A stretch of DNA of 64,000 bases, taken from Brucella tritici (GTDB lineage: Bacteria; Pseudomonadota; Alphaproteobacteria; Rhizobiales; Rhizobiaceae). The notes beneath the pieces are model-generated. The model did no database searches. It was not told the DNA's origin and saw only the letters and a program-made list of their open reading frames with translations. How positions within the stretch are numbered: the first letter of the stretch is position 1; each line of letters starts with the position of its first letter. Of this stretch, positions 12,420 to 20,721 are shown piece after piece. A program made the translations under genes and the position numbers. The stretch is from positions 1 through 64,000 of the forward strand of contig NZ_WBWA01000004.1 in the NCBI RefSeq assembly GCF_008932295.1, in the 5' to 3' direction.

Positions 12420-13952
12420 ATGGTCGCGCGGGTTGGAACGGTTGCTTTTCAAGGCATAGAAGCTGTGCCTGTTGATGTGCAGGTGATGGTTGCGCCGGGC
12501 AAGATGGGCATGTCCATCGTCGGCCTGCCAGACAAGGCCGTGGCGGAGAGCCGTGAGCGGGTGCAGGCGGCATTGCACGCCTCGGGCCTTTCCATGCCGA
12601 CCAAGCGGGTGACGGTCAATCTGGCGCCTGCCGACCTGCCGAAAGAAGGATCGCATTACGATTTGCCCATTGCTGTTGGGCTTATGGCGGCAATCGGCGC
12701 CATTCCAGCGGATGCGATCCAGTCCTATCTCGTTCTGGGTGAACTATCGCTCGATGGTTCGATAACGCCAGTGGCAGGCGTCCTGCCTGCTGCAATCGGT
12801 GCGAACCGGGACGAGAAGGGGCTCATCTGCCCTTATGCTTGTGGGCCAGAGGCAGCCTGGGCGGGCGCCGACATCGATATCTTGGCTCCGCGCAGTCTGA
12901 TCGCCCTTGCCAACCATTTTCGCGGCACGCAGGTTTTGACTCGGCCGGAACCATCCATGCGGATTTCCGGTGAAGAGGAACTCGACCTTGCCGATATCAA
13001 GGGACAGGAAACCGCCAAGCGAGCGCTCGAAATCGCCGCAGCTGGCAATCACAATCTGCTGCTCGTTGGACCGCCGGGATCAGGCAAATCCATGCTTGCT
13101 CAGCGATTGCCATCCATTCTGCCTCGCCTTTCTCCGCGCGAATTGCTGGACGTATCAATGATCGCCTCTATTGCGGGTGAGCTTTCGGGTGGAAAACTGT
13201 CAGATCGCCGTCCGTTCCGGGCGCCGCATCATTCGGCCTCGATGGCGGCAATGGTCGGCGGTGGACTGCGTGCGCGTCCCGGCGAGGTCTCACTTGCACA
13301 CAACGGCGTACTGTTTCTGGACGAGTTTCCGGAATTCTCGCCACAGGTACTGGATTCTCTGCGCCAGCCGCTAGAAACCGGCGAATGTCTCATTGCTCGT
13401 GTCAATCACCGAACCAGCTATCCCGCGCGCTTTCAGCTGATCGCGGCCATGAACCCCTGCCGGTGCGGCATGGCGGGTGAACCGGGGCATGTCTGTGCTC
13501 GCGGGCCGCGTTGCCAGGCCGATTATCAAGCCCGGATTTCAGGCCCGCTTCTTGATCGTATAGACTTGCGGGTAGATATGCCGGCCGTCTCCGCTTTCGA
13601 TCTCATCAAACCATCCCGGTCGGAAACGAGCGAAACGGTTGCGCAACGCGTCGCACGTGCCCGCGCGATCCAGACCCAGCGTTATTCAGCCCTCGGTCTG
13701 GAACCGTCCATGACCAATGCCTATTGTTCGGCGAAACTTATAGAGGAAGTCGCTGAGCCGGATGCGGCAGGCCTCAAGCTCTTGCGCGACGCGAGCGAAC
13801 AGATGCGGTTTTCCGCCCGCGCTTATCATCGCATTCTGAAAGTTGCCCGCACGCTGGCCGATCTGGACGCCAGCGACAAGGTCGGTCGCATCCATCTGGC
13901 CAGCGCCATATCCTATCGCATGGGCGCGGAAAGGCTGGTTTCCGCAGCCTGA
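12420..13952 (+). CDS. YifB/ComM family Mg-chelatase-like AAA+ ATPase
   Basis: A 510-residue protein with an N-terminal Lon-type S5-fold domain (about 20-170; the catalytic serine-lysine pair of Lon is not evident), an AAA+ module with Walker A GPPGSGKSM (about 218) and Walker B NGVLFLDEFPEF, and a C-terminal Mg-chelatase-type domain. ComM of Vibrio is a hexameric helicase that promotes branch migration in natural transformation, and family members are found well beyond competent species. The ATG at 12420 fits the GVARVG-like family N-terminus and has GGGGG upstream. A four-Cys cluster (NPCRCGMAGEPGHVCARG) follows the AAA+ core as usual. Confidence 0.93.
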   Translation: MVARVGTVAFQGIEAVPVDVQVMVAPGKMGMSIVGLPDKAVAESRERVQAALHASGLSMPTKRVTVNLAPADLPKEGSHYDLPIAVGLMAAIGAIPADAIQSYLVLGELSLDGSITPVAGVLPAAIGANRDEKGLICPYACGPEAAWAGADIDILAPRSLIALANHFRGTQVLTRPEPSMRISGEEELDLADIKGQETAKRALEIAAAGNHNLLLVGPPGSGKSMLAQRLPSILPRLSPRELLDVSMIASIAGELSGGKLSDRRPFRAPHHSASMAAMVGGGLRARPGEVSLAHNGVLFLDEFPEFSPQVLDSLRQPLETGECLIARVNHRTSYPARFQLIAAMNPCRCGMAGEPGHVCARGPRCQADYQARISGPLLDRIDLRVDMPAVSAFDLIKPSRSETSETVAQRVARARAIQTQRYSALGLEPSMTNAYCSAKLIEEVAEPDAAGLKLLRDASEQMRFSARAYHRILKVARTLADLDASDKVGRIHLASAISYRMGAERLVSAA

Positions 13953-13959
13953 ACTTCTT

Positions 13960-14703
13960 CTACGACGTCATGTCCTCAAGCGTTTTCATCCGATCACGCG
14001 ATTGCACGCGAATCTCGCCATTGTTGAGAAAGAGGCATGTATCAAACAAAGCGAGATCAAGCGGATTGGGAAGCCGGACATCCTTGATCCCCGGACACTG
14101 CTTTGTTGCTGGATCAAAGGAACGGTCGATTTGCGATATACACAGAATGGTGAGCCTTCGCTCGGAAGCAAATGATCTGAGTGCCGCAATCTGGGTCGAC
14201 AGGTCAGGTTTGTCTCGTTTCTGATCCAAAATCTGCAGATAATCGATGACCACGACGGTTCCGGCCGGAGCAGCATCGAGTTTGGCTATCATATAGTCGG
14301 CGCAGATGGCATCCGAGCAGTCGAAATGAAACAGATGCCTGAAGTTACTCTGGTCGACACCGAGGGCCTTGAAGCGTCCGTCGATCTCTCTCTCCGTGTA
14401 TTCAAGTGAAAAGAATAGGCCGCAATTGCCGTCTCGCATGGCCTCGACGAGAATATCGAGGCTCAACAAGGTCTTTCCGTTGCTGGGTCTGGCACCAATC
14501 AGAACCATGTCGTTGGACTTGAGATAGCCGTAAATTTCTCGAGCAGAAACGGGAGCGGATACCTTGTTGACGAGCAGACTCCAGCTTCTGTAACCCTCTT
14601 GCGCGGCGATGCGATCAAGTGCTGCATGAAATGGAATATCAGCATCATTTGCCAAACGCTTGGCGCGCCGCTTCAGGTGATAGATAGGGGATGATAACCG
14701 CAT
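13960..14703 (-). CDS. Short DnaB-like (RecA-fold) ATPase with N-terminal helical domain
   Basis: A 247-residue protein whose residues 50-240 match the RecA-like C-terminal domain of replicative DNA helicase DnaB: Walker A GARPSNGKT (70-78), Walker B VVIDYLQIL, then SQIDRSFD, corresponding to DnaB SQLNRxxE. The primase-binding N-terminal domain of DnaB is absent. Instead residues 1-48 form a small helical segment (SPIYHLKRRAKRLAND, YRSWSLL) of a type seen fused to diverse proteins in alphaproteobacteria. The ATG at 14703 has a strong AGGAGG site 7 bases before it; upstream in-frame sequence is not coding-like. Role unknown; it is not the replicative helicase. Its 3' end converges on the comM-like gene with a 7-bp gap. 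Confidence 0.8.
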   Translation of the reverse strand: MRLSSPIYHLKRRAKRLANDADIPFHAALDRIAAQEGYRSWSLLVNKVSAPVSAREIYGYLKSNDMVLIGARPSNGKTLLSLDILVEAMRDGNCGLFFSLEYTEREIDGRFKALGVDQSNFRHLFHFDCSDAICADYMIAKLDAAPAGTVVVIDYLQILDQKRDKPDLSTQIAALRSFASERRLTILCISQIDRSFDPATKQCPGIKDVRLPNPLDLALFDTCLFLNNGEIRVQSRDRMKTLEDMTS

Positions 14704-14909
14704 CGATAAACCTCCTGTGACGAGCTGTTGCTGCAGTCCCTCCTTGTGCATGTGCCCGAACAGTTGGTTCGATGATTTGTCCTTCCTGCATGAAAAATGC
14801 TTTCCCGAACGGAGGGGGGAGGCTTGGAAGAAGCCAGAATCAAAGCATAGCGCAAATAGTGAGCTTGAGGAACTGCCATATGATTTCGACGATATCTTCG
14901 AATGACATT

Positions 14910-15482
14910 TCAGCGTGGCGCTATCGGCTTCCAGTGATGAAGGACAGCATTGTCCTCGCTTGAATAACACCAGTAATGCCCCTGAAAGGGCTGGTCATAC
15001 TGACGGCTGATCGGAAGTCCGGCAAGAAAGCAGAGAAGCAACGTACCGGCGCCACCATGGCCGACGATAGCCATATCGCCAGAGGTGCCAGACCGCCTCA
15101 CTGCTTCGAAGCCTTCCACAATGCGCTGCTGTACGTCAACGGCCCGCTCCCACCCGCGAATGCTTGTTTCGGGTGCTGAAAAGAATCTGTCGGCGATAAT
15201 CTCGTGCTGTCCGGCGGGCAGGAAGCCGGTGGCGCTTCGGTCGATTTCGTCGAAGCGATTGTCGGTCAACGGGTTGACTCTTAAAGCACCCGCCAGAATT
15301 TCAGCCGCTTCAATTGCCTTTGTTTCCATGCTGGACCAGATCGATGTGATCGATTGCAGTTCCGGCTGGCTGGCAAAGGAACGCATCCGTTCAATGCCAT
15401 GTTCAGAGAGGCTCCACGATGGAACGGGCTTTGCGGGATCGATCACGACTTCCGGATGTGAAATGAAATAGATTTTTGTCAT
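14910..15482 (-). CDS. Histidine phosphatase superfamily protein, atypical
   Basis: A 190-residue protein of phosphoglycerate-mutase-like fold. The usual catalytic opening RHGE is replaced by SHPE (IYFISHPEVV), so the nucleophilic His9 remains but the neighbouring Arg and Gly are changed. The second catalytic His is in AIVGHGGAGT, and an Arg-containing segment (IRGWERAVDVQQR) aligns with the usual helix. Loss of the first Arg may lower or alter phosphatase activity. It is followed by the DnaB-like gene on the same strand after 206 bp. Confidence 0.8.
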   Translation of the reverse strand: MTKIYFISHPEVVIDPAKPVPSWSLSEHGIERMRSFASQPELQSITSIWSSMETKAIEAAEILAGALRVNPLTDNRFDEIDRSATGFLPAGQHEIIADRFFSAPETSIRGWERAVDVQQRIVEGFEAVRRSGTSGDMAIVGHGGAGTLLLCFLAGLPISRQYDQPFQGHYWCYSSEDNAVLHHWKPIAPR

Positions 15483-15553
15483 GCGTTGCCGCCAATAGTC
15501 GTGTGTTTATAAACGACAGGGCGTGTTTAGCGCCCTGTTGCCAGCCCATCGGT

Positions 15554-15976
15554 TTATATTCCGAATGTTACAAGACCATTCTCGTCGATGGCCCAGGCCG
15601 GGTTCCAGGCAATTTCCCAGGCGTGATCGTCGGGATCGGCGACATAGCCGCGAAAACCGCCATGGCTCGGAGCGTCAGCGGCGCGAACCAGTTTACCGCC
15701 AGCCTCGATCAGCCGGTCCATCATGGGCGTGACATCCGATTTCAGTTTCACGTTATGTGCAAGGGAAAATGCGCCGGGCTGCAGAAGGCCTCTGCGGTTC
15801 ATGTCGATTTCGAGCGAAGCTTTCATGAAGGTTCCGAGTACGAAACCGTTCATCTGATAGAAGATGATTTCTTCATTCTCGAAAACCGGCACCCAGCCGA
15901 AGCCCTCGGCGTAAAAACGACGTGAGCGCTCAAGATCGGCGATACCAAGCGTAATGACGGAGATTTGCTGTTTCAT
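15554..15976 (-). CDS. VOC (glyoxalase/bleomycin-resistance) family protein
   Basis: A 140-residue single vicinal-oxygen-chelate module pair (ISVITLGIADLERSRRFYAEG, then YVADPDDHAWEIAWNP with the conserved DPxxHxxE metal-ligand pattern). Family members are metal-dependent lyases, dioxygenases or drug-binding proteins; substrate not predictable. The ATG at 15976 is preferred over a TTG two codons upstream. Transcribed toward the histidine phosphatase gene, with 71 bp between them. Confidence 0.9.
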   Translation of the reverse strand: MKQQISVITLGIADLERSRRFYAEGFGWVPVFENEEIIFYQMNGFVLGTFMKASLEIDMNRRGLLQPGAFSLAHNVKLKSDVTPMMDRLIEAGGKLVRAADAPSHGGFRGYVADPDDHAWEIAWNPAWAIDENGLVTFGI

Positions 15977-16126
15977 AACCAAGACCTTTTGTTCTCAAAT
16001 GCGCCATTGCATCAGAGTGAAAGGTCAAGGGACTCGACGCATCTGCCGAAATGAAAGCAATCGCGAAGGCCAGGACCCGCTTTGCAACGGGGATCGGGCT
16101 AACCGCACCGACCTCTCCTTTTTAGA

Positions 16127-16151
16127 CCCGGAATGAATAGCACATTCCGGG
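16127..16151. terminator. Hairpin between VOC and BTLCP genes
   Basis: CCCGGAATG (16127-16135) and CATTCCGGG (16143-16151) form a perfect 9-bp stem. It lies just after the stop of the leftward BTLCP gene, but the T run is poor on both strands, so it may be a 3'-end stabiliser rather than a full terminator. Confidence 0.5.
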
Positions 16152-16184
16152 ACATTTTCAAAAACAAACGGGGAGGTCTCGATG

Positions 16185-16805
16185 TCAGCGTACGGAGCCT
16201 ACGAGGAGATTGTCCGGGCCCTCGATGGTGACCCAGCGACCGGTATCGTTCGCTGCCTGACGCTTCAGATAGGTATAGTCGGTCTCGTTCCAGCGCATGA
16301 CTTCATCGGTCAGGTTGTCGAGCACGAAGTCGCCGCGATCCGTGCGAACCGTGAGGACCGCGTGCCCCTCGCCGTCCGGCTTGCGAACGACGGTGATCAG
16401 AAGATCGGTGATCGGAATGCCAGCCTTCTGCAATTCGCGCTGTTTCAGCAGAACGTAGTCTTCGCAGTCGCCAACGGTCGTCGGGTAAGCCCAGTATTCC
16501 TCGACGCCGTAGATTTCCATATCGGTCATCGGCTTGATGCGCTCATTGACCGAAAGATTGATTTCGATGATGCGCTGCCAGTTTGAATGGTTGAGTTGCA
16601 GTGCGCGGGTGTCACGGCTCGTGATACCGCATTCCTTTGCTTCGCGCTTACAGAATTCATAATGTCCGATCGGCTGCGAGGTCAGCTTGCCGGTCTGCAT
16701 GAAGTCACCGGAGGCGGCTTGCGCACCAAAGCTTGCCATCAGCAGCGAAGCTGCGAAACCGGCGGCTGCCATAATCTTTGTGGTCGAGCGAACAACGCAA
16801 AACAT
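16185..16805 (-). CDS. Secreted transglutaminase-like cysteine proteinase (BTLCP, DUF920)
   Basis: A 206-residue protein with a signal peptide (hydrophobic residues about 11-28, AQA-A at 28-31) followed by a bacterial transglutaminase-like cysteine proteinase domain. The triad is visible as Cys114 in VGDCEDYVLL, His148 in GEGHAVL and Asp163 in FVLDNLTD. BTLCPs such as LapG cleave periplasmic or surface proteins; the LapG partner LapD is not in this window. ATG 16805 has AAGGG upstream. The gene is divergent from the GNAT-C39/ATP-grasp pair, and a perfect CtrA-type site lies 38 bp before its start codon. Confidence 0.9.
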   Translation of the reverse strand: MFCVVRSTTKIMAAAGFAASLLMASFGAQAASGDFMQTGKLTSQPIGHYEFCKREAKECGITSRDTRALQLNHSNWQRIIEINLSVNERIKPMTDMEIYGVEEYWAYPTTVGDCEDYVLLKQRELQKAGIPITDLLITVVRKPDGEGHAVLTVRTDRGDFVLDNLTDEVMRWNETDYTYLKRQAANDTGRWVTIEGPDNLLVGSVR

Positions 16806-16842
16806 ACTCAACGCCCTTTGGCTCTCGCCAGTTACTCATTTA

Positions 16843-16857
16843 TTAACGAAACGTTAA
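16843..16857. promoter_or_regulatory. CtrA-type binding site (TTAA-N7-TTAA), site 1
   Basis: TTAACGAAACGTTAA is an exact match to the CtrA consensus TTAA-N7-TTAA and is also a near-perfect palindrome. It sits 38 bp upstream of the BTLCP start on the minus strand, where CtrA often acts near the promoter. Known consensus plus visual match; binding is inferred. Confidence 0.6.
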
Positions 16858-16909
16858 TGTCTGAAATACTCTGGAGTCAATTCGGTTCGCCTCGGGACGG
16901 TCTGACTTC

Positions 16910-16924
16910 TTAATTAATGGTTAA
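16910..16924. promoter_or_regulatory. CtrA-type binding site (TTAA-N7-TTAA), site 2
   Basis: TTAATTAATGGTTAA is a second exact consensus match, 52 bp from site 1 and about 175 bp before the GNAT-C39 gene. Two perfect sites in one 295-bp gap is well above chance for DNA of this composition. Confidence 0.6.
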
Positions 16925-17100
16925 TGCGGGTGGTTCCGGAAAATACAATTTTTGATTGAGTTTTGCAGCTATGCGGAACCAATCGGGCGGTGAAAATCCC
17001 TCATAATTTTGCCACGGTCCGGGCGCTTGTCTTTTGCTTCGAATAAGCCAATTGTTGGTGTTCGACCGGGTCGTAACGATCCCTTTGCAAAGGCCAAAAG

Positions 17101-18207
17101 ATGACAGGCGCAACCACGCGCAAGGCCACGGCAGACGACATAGATGCGCTCCTGCGCATCGAAGAGCGCTGTTTCGAGACAGACCGGATTTCCCGCCGTT
17201 CATTTCGCGCCCTTATTGCGCGACCGACCGCAGAAACCATTGTTGCAACGATGGGCGGCACAGTCATCGGCTATGCGATGATCCTGTTTCGTCATGGCAC
17301 CGCGCTTGCTCGGCTTTATTCGATAGCCGTCGACCCGGAGGCCAAGGTCAAAGGCGTTGGCTCTCTCCTGTTGCAGGCGGCGGAAACGGCAGCCTACGAC
17401 CACGATCGCCCGTTGCTGCGGCTGGAGGTACGCGAGGACAACGAACGCGCCATTGCGCTCTACAAGCGGCACGGTTACCGCCCCATCGGACGCTATCTCG
17501 ACTATTATGCTGACCATTCGGATGCGCTGCGTTTTGAGAAGACGGTTCGCGGTGACATTTCGCCCGTCACAGCTTTTCCATATTACGAGCAAACGACCGA
17601 TTTTACCTGCGGTGCAGCCTGCCTGATGATGGTGCTTGCCCGGCACAATCAAGAGACGCGGCTTGATCCCGTGTTGGAAGTCCGCCTTTGGCGCGATGCG
17701 ACCACTATCTATATGATGTCGGGGCCGGGCGGATGTGAGCCGTTCGGGCTTGCAGTTGCTGCACATGAACGCGGTCTCAAAGCTTCGATCATCGTGTCCA
17801 TCGAGGACATGCTTTTCCTGCAATCGGTGCGTTCGGAAGAAAAACGCAAGGTCATGCAACTGGCGCAGACCGATTTTCGCCAGCGCACGGAAGCTTATGC
17901 TATTCCGGTGGACTATCGTGGTTTCACCCTGCACGACATTCTGGCTGCCTTGCGCCGTGGGGCGGCAGTGATCGTGCTGGTCAGCGGTTATCATATGTTC
18001 GGCAAGAAAGTGCCGCACTGGGTCCTCGCCCATGGTGAAGACGGGCGGCATATTCTCATTCACGACCCCTGGGTGGAGGAAGAGCTCGGCGAAACCATTG
18101 CCGATGCTGCAAATGTCCCTGTTCCTTTTCACATTTTCGACCGCATCGCCCGGTTCGGCAGTGATGGACTCAGGGCAGCCGTTATTCTGGAAAAAAGGAC
18201 GGACTGA
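17101..18207 (+). CDS. GNAT acetyltransferase fused to C39-like cysteine peptidase
   Basis: A 368-residue two-domain cytosolic protein. Residues 1-150 are a RimI-like GNAT domain, with the acetyl-CoA loop around KVKGVGSLLLQAA (83-95) and ERAIALYKRHGYRPIGRY. Residues 155-368 are a papain-fold peptidase of C39/BtrH-like type: Cys170 in FTCGAACLMMVLA, His306 in VPHWVLAH and Asp322 in LIHDPW form the likely triad. Its stop overlaps the ATG of the RimK-like gene (TGATG), so the two are made together. This fusion plus RLAN-ATP-grasp gene pair is a recurring proteobacterial arrangement predicted to make or modify a peptide, but no product is known to me. Confidence 0.88.
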   Translation: MTGATTRKATADDIDALLRIEERCFETDRISRRSFRALIARPTAETIVATMGGTVIGYAMILFRHGTALARLYSIAVDPEAKVKGVGSLLLQAAETAAYDHDRPLLRLEVREDNERAIALYKRHGYRPIGRYLDYYADHSDALRFEKTVRGDISPVTAFPYYEQTTDFTCGAACLMMVLARHNQETRLDPVLEVRLWRDATTIYMMSGPGGCEPFGLAVAAHERGLKASIIVSIEDMLFLQSVRSEEKRKVMQLAQTDFRQRTEAYAIPVDYRGFTLHDILAALRRGAAVIVLVSGYHMFGKKVPHWVLAHGEDGRHILIHDPWVEEELGETIADAANVPVPFHIFDRIARFGSDGLRAAVILEKRTD

Positions 18208-19667
18208 TGACGATCTGCGTCATTCTGGTAGGGCGCCTCTCGGATATCGATAACGGGGCCACGCCACACAAGGTCATGACCACGCGCGACTATCTCGCGC
18301 ATCCCGCGCTCTTCAACGGACAGCTGCGCCCACGCATCATCAACCTGTCGCGCTCCTACGCTTATCAAAGCCGTGGCTATTACGCTTCGCTTCTGGCTGA
18401 AGCGCGAGGGCATCGCATCATCCCTTCCGTGGAAACGATGATCGATCTGTCGGAACGGCGGCTTTATGAAAACGCTATTCCGGAACTGGAAGACATGCTG
18501 AACAAGGCGCTCGGCAAGCATCCGGAAAAAGCACCGGAAACGATCCATGTGCATTTTGGCCTTGCCGATAATCCCGAGTTTGAACGGTTTGGACGGCTGC
18601 TGTTCGACTGGTTTCGTGCGCCGTCGCTGGAAGTCACGATCAAACCCGGTGAATGGGCACGCATCCAGAAGATCGGCTTTGCGAATATCACCAAGTTTAC
18701 CAAAGTGCAGAAGGAACGCTTCGAGGACGCGCTTGATCGCTACACCCAGCGTGAGTGGCGCGCCGCACGCCCAAAGGTTCCGGCTCGCTATTCCTTCGCG
18801 GCTCTGTGCGATCCGAAGGAGGCCATGCCGCCGTCTACCGTCTCGACGCTGAAGCATTGGGCGAGAATTGCGGCCCGGCTTGGGGTGGAAGTCGAGCCAA
18901 TCGGCAAGCGCGATCTGCCGCGGCTTGCCAATTTTGACGCATTATTCATCCGCGAGACGACATCAATCTCCAATCACACCTACCGTTTCGCCCGGCGGGC
19001 GCAGCAGGAAAACATGCCGGTGATTGATGATCCGATTTCCATGATCCGTTGCACTAACAAGGTCTATCTGCACGAACTGATGCAGGCGAACGACGTGGCG
19101 GTTCCGCCGACGGTGATGATTGCAGGTGAGGAGGACCTGGAGCGCGCTGCCGATGTGCTCAGCTTTCCGATGGTGATCAAGATACCGGATTCGTCATTTT
19201 CGCGCGGTGTGAAGAAGGTGAAGGATTTTGCCGAACTGAAAGCGCTTGCCACTTTATGGCTGGAGGATAGCGATCTCCTGCTGGCGCAAAAATACATGCC
19301 GACGAAGTTCGACTGGCGGGTCGGCGTTCTCGATGGCAAGCCGCTTTTCATCTGTCAGTACATGATGGCCAAGAACCATTGGCAGATCGTCAAGCACGAT
19401 ACGGGCGGCAAGCCCCTGGAAGGCGGGTTTCGTTCCTACGCGCTGGGCGATGCGCCGCCATCGGTTCTGGAAACCGGGCTGCGCGCGGCACGCTGCATTG
19501 GCGACGGACTTTATGGCGTCGATCTCAAGGAAACGGACGACGGCGTGGTGGTGATCGAGGTCAACGACAATCCCAATCTTGAACACGGGATCGAGGATGC
19601 CGCCGAAAAGGACGAGGTCTGGATCAAGTTGACCCGCTGGTTCACCGACCGGCTGGACCGGAAATAG
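18207..19667 (+). CDS. RimK-type ATP-grasp ligase with RLAN N-terminal domain
   Basis: A 486-residue protein. The N-terminal about 190 residues match the RLAN domain (RimK-like ATP-grasp N-terminal), including RIINLSRSYAYQSRGYYASL; the rest is an ATP-grasp peptide ligase, with VIKIPDSSFSRGVKKV for ATP binding and VVIEVNDNPNLEHGIED for Mg binding. By family it should form amide bonds, adding an amino acid (glutamate in RimK) to a carboxylate of a peptide or protein. It is coupled to the GNAT-C39 gene by a 1-base overlap. Its TAG stop coincides with the start of a dispersed repeat element. Confidence 0.9.
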   Translation: MTICVILVGRLSDIDNGATPHKVMTTRDYLAHPALFNGQLRPRIINLSRSYAYQSRGYYASLLAEARGHRIIPSVETMIDLSERRLYENAIPELEDMLNKALGKHPEKAPETIHVHFGLADNPEFERFGRLLFDWFRAPSLEVTIKPGEWARIQKIGFANITKFTKVQKERFEDALDRYTQREWRAARPKVPARYSFAALCDPKEAMPPSTVSTLKHWARIAARLGVEVEPIGKRDLPRLANFDALFIRETTSISNHTYRFARRAQQENMPVIDDPISMIRCTNKVYLHELMQANDVAVPPTVMIAGEEDLERAADVLSFPMVIKIPDSSFSRGVKKVKDFAELKALATLWLEDSDLLLAQKYMPTKFDWRVGVLDGKPLFICQYMMAKNHWQIVKHDTGGKPLEGGFRSYALGDAPPSVLETGLRAARCIGDGLYGVDLKETDDGVVVIEVNDNPNLEHGIEDAAEKDEVWIKLTRWFTDRLDRK

Positions 19668-19768
19668 GCATGTCGCCCAAAAGTGGGAACCGGTCTTGGG
19701 GTAAGGACATGCCGCAAACAATTCGATGGAGCATTTCCAACGATCGAACTTGGACCGGAAATGCTCCA
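19668..19768. repeat. Two-hairpin dispersed repeat, copy B
   Basis: Begins directly after the stop of the ATP-grasp gene. The first hairpin joins GCATGTCGCCCAAAA (from 19668) to the CTTGGGG...GACATGC segment (19695-19712); the second is perfect, TGGAGCATTTCC (19727-19738) with GGAAATGCTCCA (19757-19768). Same architecture as copy A at 10161. Confidence 0.85.
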
Positions 19769-19799
19769 TATCCCGCAGTCGGGCGAAGCTTCGCCGAAA

Positions 19800-20156
19800 T
19801 CAAAGCGGCGTAAAGCAGACCTTGGTGTGTCCTGCGCCGATGAAGCCGAGTCGGCCTGCGGCACCTTTCGACAGGTCCAGAACGCGTCCCTTGATGAACG
19901 GGCCGCGATCATTGATGCGCACGACGAGCGACTTGCCGTTTCTTTGATTGGTAACCTTGACCTTGCTGCCAAGGGGCAGGGTGCGGTGCGCTGCGGTCAG
20001 GCCGGATGGGTTCATACGTTCACCCGAAGCCGTACGGGAAGTGAGGGCGTACCAGGAGGCACCGCCGCATTGCTGTGCTGAAGCCTCGATTGCGGTGGCC
20101 GCGAGAAGACCGGTTGCCGCAACGGCAAGCATAGCCATACGGGTCTTGAAAGTCAT
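19800..20156 (-). CDS. RlpA-like double-psi beta-barrel secreted protein
   Basis: A 118-residue secreted protein: signal peptide (about 1-28, ASAQQ), then a single RlpA/DPBB domain with [33 protein letters not shown] and the NDRGPF hallmark. RlpA proteins bind or cleave denuded peptidoglycan glycan strands at septa; this copy has no SPOR domain and no lipobox, so it is a minimal soluble form. It lies convergent with the GNAT-C39/ATP-grasp pair and adds an envelope flavour to the locus. Confidence 0.9.
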   Translation of the reverse strand: MTFKTRMAMLAVAATGLLAATAIEASAQQCGGASWYALTSRTASGERMNPSGLTAAHRTLPLGSKVKVTNQRNGKSLVVRINDRGPFIKGRVLDLSKGAAGRLGFIGAGHTKVCFTPL

Positions 20157-20721
20157 GCCAGATCCACTAGTTGTTAACGGGGTGTCCCACAGTTGTCGCT
20201 GAGAAAGACAATTGCGAACTGGAATCTAAATGTGGCGCTGACGTGGTTCGAATGAGAACATTATGCGATAATTGAATCTATATCGCACCCGGAAAATCAT
20301 CCTATACTGAACGTTGTTTACTTAAAAGCATAAACAAAACCAAGGAATATTAGGAAAGATTTGGCGATGTTGCTGTAAAGCTGTTTACGATTCGTTAGGA
20401 ATCTGCGGCAAGCCTTTGCCATGCCTTGTTTTCGCGTACCGATTGCAAGAAAAGCTGCTTGCCCGATTCCAGATTGAACGAGCCCGGTTTGCAATTTTTA
20501 TTTGTAGGGCAAGTTTTCAGTCTCAGCGGCAAAGTTGACGAAATAAGGCATTTCGGGGGCAAAATTGCAATTTATGACTGTGTTTTACAATTCCTTACCA
20601 GTCCCAAAAAGTTATCCACAGGGGCGGAAAGGCCGTGGGATGACGTTTCTTTGACCGTCGAGAGCCTGCACGAGGACGCTAGAATCCTGCTATAAACATC
20701 CAGATCAGATGATGGAAAACC
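20157..20721. other. AT-rich intergenic region (565 bp)
   Basis: No convincing gene. An 89-codon open frame at 20426-20695 lacks a ribosome binding site and any known motif. The region is richer in A/T than its surroundings. It carries a small inverted repeat (GTTTA at 20316 and TAAAC at 20331) and a perfect DnaA box (20612). It should contain promoters for the leftward RlpA gene and the rightward DUF454 gene. Confidence 0.5.
20612..20620. promoter_or_regulatory. Perfect DnaA box
   Basis: TTATCCACA is an exact match to the DnaA consensus box. It is isolated in the gap, so an origin is not supported; it could be a DnaA regulatory site for the DUF454 gene or chance. Confidence 0.4.

Noticed and set aside
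20426-20695. 89-codon frame in the 565-bp gap before the DUF454 gene
   Set aside because: No ribosome binding site, no hydrophobic or domain pattern, and A/T-rich codon use unlike neighbours.
20157-20721. Replication origin
   Set aside because: Only one perfect DnaA box was found, with no cluster, no DUE-like 13-mers and no dnaA, hemE or parAB nearby.
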